Part shown: piece by piece, positions 9,086-18,105 of the stretch
Layout: each line of letters starts with the position of its first letter
Numbering within the stretch: the stretch's first letter is position 1
Source: Fibrobacter sp. UWR4
GTDB taxonomy: Bacteria; Fibrobacterota; Fibrobacteria; Fibrobacterales; Fibrobacteraceae
Direction of reading: 5' to 3'
Assembly (NCBI RefSeq): GCF_003149045.1
Contig: NZ_QGDU01000003.1
Span: 1-64,000 of the forward strand
DNA: 64,000 nucleotides
Position numbers and translations under genes: made by a program
Notes under the pieces: generated by a model
The model's database searches: none
The model's input: the letters and a program-made list of their open reading frames with translations, nothing else
Told to the model about the DNA's origin: nothing

Positions 9086-10117
9086 ATGGCTGAATCTAGA
9101 CTGAAAGATATTAAGATCTTGCACAGGGAACGTTTCCTGGTGAGGGACTTCTTCTGCCGCTATGGCAAGGACCTGCAGATGGCCTGCCATTCATCGGACG
9201 CAAGCTTGGACGCTCCCATTGCGGAAAGTGGTATCCATAGACCGGGCCTTGCCATGGCAGGATACACCAAGGTGTACAGCTCCCAGCAGATTCAGGTGGT
9301 GGGCCATACGGAATGGAACTACCTGGAATCTATCGGTCATGAAGGTCGCGTAAAGGTCTTTGAAGGCCTTATGGAGTTTAACGCTCCCATGTGGGTGGTG
9401 ACCCATGCCCAGATGCCCCACCCGGAGCTGAGGGACATGTGCGAACGCAAGGGAATTCCCCTGTTCTCTACCACCCTCCATACTTATGAATTTGTGAAGC
9501 TGGCTCAGCGAATCCTGGAGGAGTTCTTCGCTCCCCACGCCATTATCCACGGAAGCCTCGTGGATGTGTACGGTGTGGGCATGCTCTACATCGGCGACAG
9601 CAATGTGGGAAAGTCCGAATGCGTGCTGGACCTGGTGGAAAGCGGTCACCGTATGGTGGCTGACGATGTGGTCCATATCAGCAACGTAGGACGTTCCATT
9701 ATCGGTCGCCCGGACCCGCTGATCAAGCACCACATGGAAATCCGCGGCGTCGGCATCCTGGATATCCGCTCCATGTTCGGTATCCACGCGATCCGCAAGC
9801 AGAAAAAGATTGAGGCTATCGTGGAGTTGCAGCAGTGGCGCCAGGATGGCTCCTATGACCGAACCGGCCTGAAGGGTGCCGAAGAGGATATCATGGGAAT
9901 CAAGATCCCGAAGATTGTCATTCCTGTGGCACCGGGTAAAAACTTGACCGTGATCTCCGAAGTCATCGCCATGAACACCTTGATGAAGATGAACGGCCAG
10001 AATGTGGCCGAAGACTTCAACGCTGCCCTGATGCAGAAGATCAAGGCTAAGGCCAAGGGCGAGTACGTGGACGAACTGCTGGATTTCGACCCTCAGAATT
10101 GGTCCTACTATGAATAG
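9086..10117 (+). CDS. hprK: HPr kinase/phosphorylase
   Basis: 343 aa bifunctional kinase/phosphorylase acting on Ser of HPr. The P-loop is GDSNVGKS (170-177), preceded by HGSLVDVYGVG and followed by HRMVADDVV, and the family signature EIRGVGILDIRSMFG is intact. Length is about 30 aa above Firmicutes HprK. In Gram-negative bacteria hprK usually sits near rpoN and hpf and works with incomplete PTS proteins in regulation instead of sugar uptake; the same neighbourhood is seen here. The stop overlaps the start of the MCE gene by 8 bp. The ribosome site is weak (AAGG close to ATG). Confidence 0.93.
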   Translation: MAESRLKDIKILHRERFLVRDFFCRYGKDLQMACHSSDASLDAPIAESGIHRPGLAMAGYTKVYSSQQIQVVGHTEWNYLESIGHEGRVKVFEGLMEFNAPMWVVTHAQMPHPELRDMCERKGIPLFSTTLHTYEFVKLAQRILEEFFAPHAIIHGSLVDVYGVGMLYIGDSNVGKSECVLDLVESGHRMVADDVVHISNVGRSIIGRPDPLIKHHMEIRGVGILDIRSMFGIHAIRKQKKIEAIVELQQWRQDGSYDRTGLKGAEEDIMGIKIPKIVIPVAPGKNLTVISEVIAMNTLMKMNGQNVAEDFNAALMQKIKAKAKGEYVDELLDFDPQNWSYYE

Positions 10118-11024
10118 ATTTATCCGACTGGTAAAAGAAAACGTCATTCCCTCCATCGTCTTTGCGATACTGGTGGTTTCCTGTGTTGGTGCCTGGTATT
10201 TCTTCCATCCGTCCAGTCCCTACCATCCCCGTTATTCCTTTGTGGTGTCCTATCAGGCTATTGGTACCTTGTCCCCTGGCAATCCGGTGGAGGTTCGCGG
10301 TATCAAGGCCGGCGAAATTACCAAGGTGGAATTGACCGAGGATGCGGTTTATGTGACCGCCCGAGTTTATTCCACTGTCAAGATTCCCGTGAATTCCGAG
10401 TTCCGCCTGATTAACTCTGGCCTGATGGGTGAACGGGAAATGTGCATCCTGTCTGGCGATAGCGAGAAGCTTATTGCCGACGGGGATACCTTGTTCGGAA
10501 AATACGACGAGGGAACTTCCGGAGTGTTCAAGAGCCTGAGTGAGGCCTTTGACAATCTGACGGATATTCGCGATACATTGAAGGCCCTGATCGAGGCTGT
10601 TACGGAAGGTGACGCAGGCAAGCAGATCCAGCGCGTGATTTCCAAAGGCCAGAAGATTGTCCGTATGACCAAGCAGGACGTAAAGTCCTGGATGGGGGAT
10701 GCGGAAAAACTGCTGGGTGACCTGGACCATTCCCTTTCGGAAGCCAAGGGCATCATGGATAACGCGGTCGGCAAGGGTGGCCCCAAGGTGGAACAGCTTG
10801 GCTCCTATGTGGACCGTCTGGACGCGCTCCTGACTCGAGTGAAAAATGCGTCCGAACAGGTTCATGGCTTACTGGGCAAGTTTGCGGAAAAGAACACGGT
10901 GGGCCTCGTGCTGCAGCCTGGTGGGGCCCTGTCGAAGGAGCTGGATGCTATCCTGAAGGATACGGAAGCCCTCTTTGATGACATCCGCAAGAACAGTCTG
11001 AAACTGAATGTGGACATTTTCTAA
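10110..11024 (+). CDS. MCE/MlaD family substrate-binding membrane protein
   Basis: 304 aa. A single N-terminal membrane anchor (about 13-33, IVFAILVVSCVGAWYFF) is followed by one MCE domain (about 48-125: FVVSYQAIGTLSPGNPVEVRGIKAGEI and LINSGLMGEREMCI). The rest is alpha-helical and low complexity, consistent with the tube-forming helices of MCE proteins. MlaD-like proteins move phospholipids between inner and outer membranes. The ATPase and permease partners (MlaF, MlaE) are absent here, so they must be elsewhere. The gene overlaps hprK by 8 bp and is likely co-transcribed with it. Confidence 0.8.
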   Translation: MNRFIRLVKENVIPSIVFAILVVSCVGAWYFFHPSSPYHPRYSFVVSYQAIGTLSPGNPVEVRGIKAGEITKVELTEDAVYVTARVYSTVKIPVNSEFRLINSGLMGEREMCILSGDSEKLIADGDTLFGKYDEGTSGVFKSLSEAFDNLTDIRDTLKALIEAVTEGDAGKQIQRVISKGQKIVRMTKQDVKSWMGDAEKLLGDLDHSLSEAKGIMDNAVGKGGPKVEQLGSYVDRLDALLTRVKNASEQVHGLLGKFAEKNTVGLVLQPGGALSKELDAILKDTEALFDDIRKNSLKLNVDIF

Positions 11025-11122
11025 ACTTTTTTTTGAGAAGTCTGTCCTTTTTGTAAAAAAAAAGTTATTTATCACTCTATTAGTACAAGTGAACGATTTT
11101 CCCCTTCAACAAGGAGTTAACC

Positions 11123-11593
11123 ATGGCTGAAAAGAAACCTGTGAAGATGAGCGACGCCGACCTCAAGTTTTTTGAAGAAATGTTGATCGAAAAGCGTCGT
11201 GAACTGGTGAACGCCCAGAGCGAAAACGAAAAGGCCGAAACCTTCAAGAGCCAGGTTCAGGCTGGTGACGGTGGCGAATCCAATAGCGCAGATCTGGCTA
11301 CCGACTATAACGCCCTGGAAACCAACTTCTCCCTGGCCGCTCGTGAAGGCAAGTACCTGGTCTATCTGGAAGAAGCCCTGAAGCGCATCAAGAAAGGTAC
11401 CTTCGGTGTCTGCAAGGTTTGTGGCGAACTCATTCCCAAGGCCCGCCTGATGGCGGTCCCCACTGCTACCAAGTGCGTGAACTGCAAGGAAGAGACCAAG
11501 CGCAAGGAACGTGAAGACAGCCGTCTTGAAATGGCTCGCCTCATGGCCGAAGAACAGCGCCGCGAAATGATGAAGAAGAACGCTGGCCGTTAA
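11123..11593 (+). CDS. DksA/TraR-type C4 zinc-finger transcription factor
   Basis: 156 aa. The N-terminus forms a long helix, and a C4 finger lies at Cys97, Cys100, Cys118 and Cys121 (FGVCKVCGE and TKCVNCKEE), the dksA/TraR signature. The C-terminal tail is highly charged. Proteins of this family enter the secondary channel of RNA polymerase and, in the DksA case, potentiate ppGpp. The usual DksA coiled-coil tip aspartates are not obvious (SADLATDYNALE may stand in), so general DksA-like function is inference. Start ATG 11123 follows AAGGAG. A strong terminator follows. Confidence 0.85.
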   Translation: MAEKKPVKMSDADLKFFEEMLIEKRRELVNAQSENEKAETFKSQVQAGDGGESNSADLATDYNALETNFSLAAREGKYLVYLEEALKRIKKGTFGVCKVCGELIPKARLMAVPTATKCVNCKEETKRKEREDSRLEMARLMAEEQRREMMKKNAGR

Positions 11594-11630
11594 TCTTCTT
11601 TTTTCACCAACGAAAAATACGTTTGGGTGA

Positions 11631-11662
11631 AGCCCTGCAGCTAGACTGCGGGGCTTTTTTTT
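11631..11662 (+). terminator. Rho-independent terminator after the DksA-like gene
   Basis: Stem AGCCCTGCAG/CTGCGGGGCT (one G-T pair), loop CTAGA, then eight T. A second imperfect hairpin, TTCACC...GGTGAA, lies directly upstream. Confidence 0.9.
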
Positions 11663-11673
11663 AAATTGGTCAT

Positions 11674-13212
11674 ATGCAGGTTAGGTACATTTATTTTTTA
11701 TTGATGGCCTTCGTGTTGGCTGCCTGTGGTGGCTCTTCCGACGAAGAAAGTTCCAATCCCGTGACTGGTATAGAAGAAGAATCATCTTCATCTACGGTTC
11801 AGTCATCCAGCTCTAAGGAAAATATTCAGTCTAGTTCCAGTACGCCGGAACAATCCACGTCGGAAGAAAGTTCCTCAGGTCTTATTGAATCCTCCAGTTC
11901 GATGGACGTTTCCTCTAGCAGTGAAGATGTGTCGTCTAGTAGCCAGGCGGAATCCTCCGACAGCGAAAGTTCTTCTAGCGAGGAAGAACCCGTTGGCTGC
12001 AAAAGCGGAAGCATTGCGGATTATCCCTTGGTCGACGACTATCTGAATCCTGATATTAATTATGGTGAATTAGTGGATGAACGAGATGGACAAGTCTACA
12101 AGACTGTTGTAATCGGTCGCCAAACCTGGATGGCCCAGAACCTGGCTTTTGAAAGGGATAGTTCTTGCGTAGATTCTCTCAAGAGCAGTGCTAAATTCGG
12201 TGCGCTTTACAAGGAGTATAAGGCGTTTGATCTGGAGCAGCGATTCAGTTCAGGACGTGTAAATGGACACCTACGAGGGATTTGTCCGGAAGGTTGGCAT
12301 ATTCCTACCCACAATGAGTTTGTTGAATTGCATACTTATCTCAAAATGACCTATGATTCCTTGAACTGGGCTTCAAATCTAAAGTCCAAGGACGGCTGGT
12401 ATATTTACCCTTCGTCAGGGGAAGTGTTGTCGAAAGGCGGTCTTAATGGTACCGGTTTTTCTGCAATACCGATAAACCTGGGGGCAAGTTTCTGGGCGGA
12501 CGATAGCGTTGGCAGCTATGAAGTTCTCAAATTGAATCATACTAAGGATGAGGTCTGGCCATACAATTACGAGAGTTTCGTTGTATGGGATGGATGGAGC
12601 ATTCGCTGTATCAAGGATACGGTTTATGAACCAGTGCCTCCTTGTAAAAATGGTGAAGCGGACAATTGCGAATATGGAACGTTTATCGATGAAAGAGATT
12701 CTCAGGAATACAAGACAGTTCATATTGGGCCTATGGAATGGATGGCTGAAAATATTCGTTTCAACACTGCAAATTTCTGGACGAGTAATTCCGATAAGGA
12801 TACCGGAGAACGGTATTATATTGCTGAGCATGCCATAAAAACTGCATGCCCAGAGGGATGGATGTTGCCTAACCGTTCTTTGTGGGAAATGCTATTTGAC
12901 CTAACGGGTGCTAGGGAAAATGCGGAAGTGCTGTATTCAACAGAGGGGTGGGATGCTGGCGAACAGGCTGATGGGTATGGTTTTTCCCTGAAGCCTACGG
13001 GAAAATTTGTGTATGCGGGTAGTCCTGGTAAATTTGAAGAAGTTGGTGTGAACGCCTATTACTGTTATGAGGCGAAAAGTACTTCGGGAAAACTTGAACG
13101 TTATATCGAGTTTGGAAAGAGCAGCTGTAAACATCCCATCTATGCGTCTATAAATACCTCGACTTCCACACACTATTATTCAGTCCGTTGCGTAAAGCGT
13201 CAGACCTGGTAA
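11674..13212 (+). CDS. Lipoprotein with serine-rich linker and two FISUMP domains
   Basis: 512 aa. Signal peptide with lipobox LAAC (Cys about residue 18), then about 80 residues rich in Ser and Glu (repeated ESSSS-type clusters), a surface-exposed flexible linker. Two FISUMP domains follow: the first starts near GELVDERDGQVYKTVVIG with QTWMAQNLAF, the second near GTFIDERDSQEYKTVHIG with EWMAENIRF, each with a CPEGW motif (ICPEGWHIPT, ACPEGWMLPN). This domain is hugely expanded in Fibrobacter and belongs to the wider fibrinogen-like/sulfatase-modifying fold group; its function is unknown. Probably outer-surface attached. The 3' end overlaps the convergent serine hydrolase gene by 13 bp. Confidence 0.85.
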   Translation: MQVRYIYFLLMAFVLAACGGSSDEESSNPVTGIEEESSSSTVQSSSSKENIQSSSSTPEQSTSEESSSGLIESSSSMDVSSSSEDVSSSSQAESSDSESSSSEEEPVGCKSGSIADYPLVDDYLNPDINYGELVDERDGQVYKTVVIGRQTWMAQNLAFERDSSCVDSLKSSAKFGALYKEYKAFDLEQRFSSGRVNGHLRGICPEGWHIPTHNEFVELHTYLKMTYDSLNWASNLKSKDGWYIYPSSGEVLSKGGLNGTGFSAIPINLGASFWADDSVGSYEVLKLNHTKDEVWPYNYESFVVWDGWSIRCIKDTVYEPVPPCKNGEADNCEYGTFIDERDSQEYKTVHIGPMEWMAENIRFNTANFWTSNSDKDTGERYYIAEHAIKTACPEGWMLPNRSLWEMLFDLTGARENAEVLYSTEGWDAGEQADGYGFSLKPTGKFVYAGSPGKFEEVGVNAYYCYEAKSTSGKLERYIEFGKSSCKHPIYASINTSTSTHYYSVRCVKRQTW

Positions 13213-14288
13213 AATCCGAAGAATGTGTCTGCCAGCTTGGCGCGGAAGGCGTGGATGCGGTCTGCATTGGCTTCCCGATGAGGATAGGTGAAGTTGGATA
13301 GCAGCACTACGGCGGCGCCCTGGTCGGGGTCGGCTACGATGCTTGCGCCTGTGAAGCCTGTCTTGCCGAATGCCCGCGGGGAGATTTTCGTGCCCATAAA
13401 TTTTGGGGCGTTCAGTTCCCAGCCAAGGGCGGTACAGTCGCCGGCGGCCCCGGCGGGACAGCTCCCATAGGCGGGATTCATAAAGGCATTGGAGCTGGCC
13501 AACTGCAGGATTCCTGCAGGGGCGACGCGGACACCTTCGCGGGACACGCCGTCGTTCAGCATCATCTGGACGAACTTCAATAAATCCGGGACGCAGCTGA
13601 ACATGCCTGCACTTCCCACAGGGAAAAGTTGACGTAATACCCAGGCACTTTCGTCATGGATTTCTCCCTGAATCTCGCGGCCTCTGAAGGCGCAGATTTC
13701 CGTAGGGGAGATTTCCTCTTTTGGAATCCTATGGAAGTCCCTGGTCAGCGGGTCCCATCCGGAGCGGTTCATGCCCAGGGGTTCAAAGAAATACTTGCGG
13801 CCCTGTTCCTGCAGGCTCATTCCGCTGATCCTGTCCAGGATCATTCCTAGCAAGACGCTTGCGGGGTTGCCGTAATTGAAAGCGTCCCCTGGGGCCTTTT
13901 CGAACTGGTACGTGTACAGCGCATAGAGAATGCCTTCCGGCGGCAGCGTCCTCAAGGTCTTCATGGGGACCCTGTAATCCAGGCTATGGGTCAGCAGGTG
14001 GAAAATGCGGATGTCTTCACGATAGTTTGTTTGTAATTCAGGAATGAAGTCGACGACTTTGCTATCCACCGAAAGTTTCCCTTCCAGAATATAGCGGAGG
14101 GCGAGCGTTGACGTGGGGCAGACCTTGGTAAGGCTTGCGATGTCGAAAACAGTATTTTCGGGAGTGTTCAGGGTAACAAGTTTCTGGGTTCCGTCGGGGA
14201 GGATGAATCCTGCTACCGCCTTGTTGAAAACGCCTTCATTTTCGGCATTTTTCAGCAGTTTTACAATTTCTTCATCGTTGATCATCAT
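13200..14288 (-). CDS. Serine hydrolase of the beta-lactamase/esterase (class C-like) family
   Basis: About 362 aa from the ATG at 14288; the open frame extends to a TTG at 14330 but that stretch has no ribosome site. The catalytic SxxK is in IASLTKVCPTS, the Tyr of the YxN motif is in FNYGNPASVLLGM, and a later GKTGFTGA supplies the KTG-like triad, so all three class C/DD-peptidase motifs are present. No signal peptide is visible, so it is probably cytoplasmic and more likely an esterase or peptidase than a true beta-lactamase. It stands alone, convergent with the FISUMP gene and divergent from the signalling operon. Confidence 0.8.
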   Translation of the reverse strand: MMINDEEIVKLLKNAENEGVFNKAVAGFILPDGTQKLVTLNTPENTVFDIASLTKVCPTSTLALRYILEGKLSVDSKVVDFIPELQTNYREDIRIFHLLTHSLDYRVPMKTLRTLPPEGILYALYTYQFEKAPGDAFNYGNPASVLLGMILDRISGMSLQEQGRKYFFEPLGMNRSGWDPLTRDFHRIPKEEISPTEICAFRGREIQGEIHDESAWVLRQLFPVGSAGMFSCVPDLLKFVQMMLNDGVSREGVRVAPAGILQLASSNAFMNPAYGSCPAGAAGDCTALGWELNAPKFMGTKISPRAFGKTGFTGASIVADPDQGAAVVLLSNFTYPHREANADRIHAFRAKLADTFFGFYQV

Positions 14289-14370
14289 GCTCAAAATATA
14301 AAACTTGTGGAAGATGCGGGCAATCGTCAAAATAAGCCGAAAAACAGACGTTTCTGCCGGTTTGTAAACT

Positions 14371-14400
14371 TTGGGAAATGTATCGAAAAACTTATATTAT
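14371..14400 (+). promoter_or_regulatory. Sigma-70-type promoter of the two-component operon
   Basis: TTGGGA (14371-14376), an 18-bp spacer and TATTAT (14395-14400), followed by the ribosome site GGAG at 14416-14419 and ATG 14428. The only promoter-like sequence I see before the eight-gene operon. Confidence 0.5.
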
Positions 14401-14427
14401 GCTTGTAAAACGTATGGAGATTAGAAT

Positions 14428-15846
14428 ATGAGCAATGGTGGAAAGACCATTCTGGTTGTTGATGACGACAACATGTCCATGAAAATGACGGAATTGATCT
14501 TGCAGGAAAACGGCTATACTGCCGTTACTGCAAATTCTGGGGAATGCGCCCTGGAAATTCTTCGTCAGGGCGGAATAGACCTTGTTCTTCTCGATATTGA
14601 AATGCCTGGCATGAGCGGCATTGAGACCCTGGACGTGATCCGCGGCGATCAGCAGCTGAAGGATATGAAGGTCATCTTCCTTACGGTGATGATGGTGGAA
14701 TTCTACAAGCAGGAGGCATCCCGCCTGGGTGCTGCCGACTTTGTCCAGAAACCGGTCCTGCCCGTGGAACTGGTCTCCAGAATTTCCAAGGTTCTCCGTG
14801 CCAGCGAAAAGCAGCGCATCCTGGTGGTGGACGATGACTCCATGAACTTGCGTTTTGCCAAGCGTATGTTGGGCGATCACTACGAAATCTCCTGCGTCTC
14901 CTCCGGTAGTGAAGCTCTTGCGACCATTGGCGATTTTATGCCGCACCTTGCTCTGTTGGACCTCCATATGCCGGAAATGAACGGCTATGAACTTTTGGCT
15001 GAAATCCGCAAGATTCCTCAGTTCGAGGACCTGCCGGTGGTGTTCCTGACTGCGGACAATGACCGTGAAACGGAAATTCAGGTGTTCAAGGCCGGTGCCT
15101 TGGATTATATCCAGAAACCCTTTATTGCAGATGTGGTATTACACCGTCTAAACAGAATTCTGGATCTGAAGCGCCTCCAGTCCTCCCTGCAGGACGAAGT
15201 GGAAAAGCAGACTGCGGAACTTTCCGAAAGCCGACGCAAGGTAACGAACCTTTCCCTCCAGGTGGTGACCACTTTGGCAAGCACCATCGATGCTAAGGAC
15301 AAGTATACCAACGGTCACTCTATCCGTGTGGCCAAGTATTCCCGAGAACTGGGACGCCGTATGGGCAAGACTCCCCAGGAACTGGAAGAAATCTACTTCA
15401 TCGCCATGCTTCACGATATTGGTAAGATCGGTATTCCTGATGCCATCATCAATAAGACCAGCAAGCTGACGGACGATGAGTACAATACCATCAAGACCCA
15501 TCCGGGCATTGGTGCTGAAATTCTGAAGAACATTTCCGAAATGCCCAATATGGAAATTGGCGCCCATTGGCATCATGAACGCTATGATGGCCGCGGTTAC
15601 CCTGATGGACTGAAGGGTTCGGAGATTCCTGAAATTGCACGAATTATCGCTGTGGCAGATGCCTATGACGCTATGACTTCCCGCCGTAGTTACCGTAGCG
15701 CCCTTCCCCAGGAAGTGGTTCGTGGTGAAATTGAAAAAGGCAAGGGACTGCAGTTTGATCCCCAGATTGCGGATAAGATGCTGGACATGATTGACGATGA
15801 CCGCAACTACGCAATGCGCGATGAAGGAAACTATGGAGCCTTCTAG
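14428..15846 (+). CDS. Response regulator REC-REC-HD-GYP (c-di-GMP phosphodiesterase)
   Basis: 472 aa. Two receiver domains: the first with phospho-acceptor Asp56 (LVLLDIEMPG), the second with Asp178 (LALLDLHMPE). A coiled segment (about 245-275) leads to an HD-GYP domain with HD at 329-330 (MLHDIGKIGIPD) and HHERYDGRGYPDG (382-394), the residues needed for metal binding and c-di-GMP hydrolysis. It is the only stand-alone response regulator in the operon, so it is the likely output of the three hybrid kinases that follow. The second gene's ATG overlaps its end by 14 nt. Confidence 0.92.
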   Translation: MSNGGKTILVVDDDNMSMKMTELILQENGYTAVTANSGECALEILRQGGIDLVLLDIEMPGMSGIETLDVIRGDQQLKDMKVIFLTVMMVEFYKQEASRLGAADFVQKPVLPVELVSRISKVLRASEKQRILVVDDDSMNLRFAKRMLGDHYEISCVSSGSEALATIGDFMPHLALLDLHMPEMNGYELLAEIRKIPQFEDLPVVFLTADNDRETEIQVFKAGALDYIQKPFIADVVLHRLNRILDLKRLQSSLQDEVEKQTAELSESRRKVTNLSLQVVTTLASTIDAKDKYTNGHSIRVAKYSRELGRRMGKTPQELEEIYFIAMLHDIGKIGIPDAIINKTSKLTDDEYNTIKTHPGIGAEILKNISEMPNMEIGAHWHHERYDGRGYPDGLKGSEIPEIARIIAVADAYDAMTSRRSYRSALPQEVVRGEIEKGKGLQFDPQIADKMLDMIDDDRNYAMRDEGNYGAF

Positions 15847-18097
15847 TCCGTCCTTGATAAAAAAATTCGTCAAGATTTTCTTTGACGACGAAATTGATAT
15901 TCAGACAAGAATGCTAAACTTGATCATGTGGGCCGTCTTGGTTGGCGGTTTCCTGATCACTTTGTTCCTTCTGATCCTGGATGGCATCGGCGCTGCGGTC
16001 ATTATCTTCGGCCTGCTCCTGGTGGTGGCCATCGGCATTTTCTTCTCGGTAAAGAAGATGCCCCAGCTTTCGGGTACCTTCGTGACCTGTATGGCCAATG
16101 TGATATTCTTCCCCATTATTTTCTGCCAGATGGGCGGCCTTCGGAGTGGCGTGGTTCTCTGGTTTGTGTTGGGACTCATTTTTGCCTTTATTACCTTGAG
16201 GGGGCTGCTAAGCTTTTTGGTCTATATCATTGGCCTGGCGACGCTGTGTGCCACGATCTTTTTCAGTAACGCCCACCCGGAATATGTGTCCGAAATGCCG
16301 GCCATATTCTGGACGGAAAATACGGTGGTGTCCCTGATTATTGTCTCGGCGGTCTTTGGCGCCATCTTTAAGTATCAGAATTACGTGTACGCAAGACAAA
16401 ATCGCCTGCTGATGGATCAGGAGAAAAAGCTCCGTGAGACCATGGAAGACTTGAAGGTGGCTAGCCGCGCCAAGTCTGAATTCCTTGCCAACATGAACCA
16501 TGAAATCCGTACGCCGATCAATGGTATTTTGGGTATGAACGCCATGCTGTTGAGGGAATGCAAGGACGATAGCCAGAAAGAATATGCAATGAATATTCAT
16601 AGTGCTGGCCATACCCTCCTGTCTATTATCAACTCTATCCTGGATATTTCAAAGATTGAATCCGGTAAGATGGAGCTGATTCCTGCGGACTATGAACTGT
16701 TCTCGGTACTCAATGACTGCTATAATCTGGTTGCATCCAGAGCGGAGGACAAGGAACTGAATTTTAAGCTGGACGTGAATCCCACCCTGCCGTCAGTCCT
16801 GTGGGGGGATGAAGTTCGCGTCCGCCAGATTATCAACAACCTGCTGTCCAATGCGGTGAAGTATACGGAGAAGGGCTATATCAAGCTGTCTGTAGACTAT
16901 GAACTGCCTGCAGGTGATTCCGTCTGTGTGGATGGTTCCCGAGTGATGCTGAAGGTGACTGTCAGTGACTCCGGTATGGGCATCCGTAGGGAAGACCTTT
17001 CCAAATTGTTCCAGATGTTCCAGCGTATTGACGAGAACCGCAACCGTACTGTGGAAGGTACGGGCCTTGGCTTGAATCTGACCAAGAAGCTGGTGGAAAT
17101 GATGGATGGATCCATTGAGGCGTCCAGTGAATACGGCAAGGGATCTGTTTTCTCCGTGTTCATTCCCCAGGTGGTAAAGAACGCCTCTCCCATGGGGGAC
17201 TTCGCTGAAAAGTACAGAGCTTTTGTGGCAAAGGCTGAATCCCAGAAGGAAGTGCTTGTGGCCCCTGGCCGCCATATTTTGGTGGTGGATGACGTGAAGA
17301 TGAACCTGAAGGTGGTGGAAGGCCTCCTGAAGGAAACCAAGATCAAGGTGGACACGGCTACCGGTGGCAAGCAGGCTCTTGACTTGATCCAACGAACCCG
17401 TTACGATGTAATCTATCTGGACCACATGATGCCGGAAATGGATGGCATCGAGACGATGCGCCTGATGCGCTTGCTGCCTGGCAACCAGAACAGGACTACG
17501 CCTATCGTCATGTTGACTGCGAATGCGGTGATTGGCGCTAAGGAATTTTACCTGAAGGAAGGCTTCTCGGATTACCTTTCCAAGCCGGTTCGCGAGGCGG
17601 ACCTGATCGCGTCCCTAAAGAAGTACTTGCCTAAGGAATCCGTAGTTGTCGCAGAAACTCCTGCGGAACCGGTTGCGTCCCTTTCTGAAAAGATGGAAGC
17701 GCGTATCCAGAAGGTGGAAACGGAAGTTGCCGCTAGTGGTAATTCGGCCTTCGAGAAACTGAATGCCATTCCGGATATTGATGCCAAGGCCGGTCTTGAA
17801 CTATGCATGAACGATGAGGAATTCTACCTGGAAATGGTGGAGGAATTCTGCAACGGAAACAAGAAGGCTGACCTGGAAAGACTTTTTGCTGCGAACGATT
17901 TTACGAACTATCGAATTACGGTACATGCGCTGAAGAGCACTTCGTTGACCATCGGACTTTCGGAACTTTCCGCATCGGCGAAGGCGCTGGAAATGGCATG
18001 CGCTAGTAATGATGTGGACTTTGTGAAGGCTAATCACCAGCCGCTGATGGAAAAATACGATCGTATTCTCCAGCTACTGAAAGAAGCTATTTCTTGA
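15833..18097 (+). CDS. Hybrid histidine kinase, multi-pass membrane sensor (HisKA-HATPase-REC-Hpt)
   Basis: 754 aa. I chose ATG 15833 because AAGGAA precedes it at proper distance; an open frame back to 15791 has no such site. The sensor region is five to six membrane segments (about residues 28-180) with almost no periplasmic loop, then a short coil, HisKA with His223 ([13 protein letters not shown]), HATPase with the GTGLGLN box, REC (ILVVDDVKMN, acceptor in YLDHMMPEMDG), and a C-terminal Hpt with His698 (VHALKSTSLTIG). This order carries a full His-Asp-His relay. The phosphate acceptor is presumably the HD-GYP regulator encoded upstream. Confidence 0.9.
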   Translation: MEPSSPSLIKKFVKIFFDDEIDIQTRMLNLIMWAVLVGGFLITLFLLILDGIGAAVIIFGLLLVVAIGIFFSVKKMPQLSGTFVTCMANVIFFPIIFCQMGGLRSGVVLWFVLGLIFAFITLRGLLSFLVYIIGLATLCATIFFSNAHPEYVSEMPAIFWTENTVVSLIIVSAVFGAIFKYQNYVYARQNRLLMDQEKKLRETMEDLKVASRAKSEFLANMNHEIRTPINGILGMNAMLLRECKDDSQKEYAMNIHSAGHTLLSIINSILDISKIESGKMELIPADYELFSVLNDCYNLVASRAEDKELNFKLDVNPTLPSVLWGDEVRVRQIINNLLSNAVKYTEKGYIKLSVDYELPAGDSVCVDGSRVMLKVTVSDSGMGIRREDLSKLFQMFQRIDENRNRTVEGTGLGLNLTKKLVEMMDGSIEASSEYGKGSVFSVFIPQVVKNASPMGDFAEKYRAFVAKAESQKEVLVAPGRHILVVDDVKMNLKVVEGLLKETKIKVDTATGGKQALDLIQRTRYDVIYLDHMMPEMDGIETMRLMRLLPGNQNRTTPIVMLTANAVIGAKEFYLKEGFSDYLSKPVREADLIASLKKYLPKESVVVAETPAEPVASLSEKMEARIQKVETEVAASGNSAFEKLNAIPDIDAKAGLELCMNDEEFYLEMVEEFCNGNKKADLERLFAANDFTNYRITVHALKSTSLTIGLSELSASAKALEMACASNDVDFVKANHQPLMEKYDRILQLLKEAIS

Positions 18098-18105
18098 GAT
18101 TGGGT

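Noticed and set aside
9191-10156. Long minus-strand open frame opposite hprK (321 codons)
   Set aside because: His/Val-rich shadow with no family resemblance; the plus strand encodes a clear HPr kinase with all motifs.
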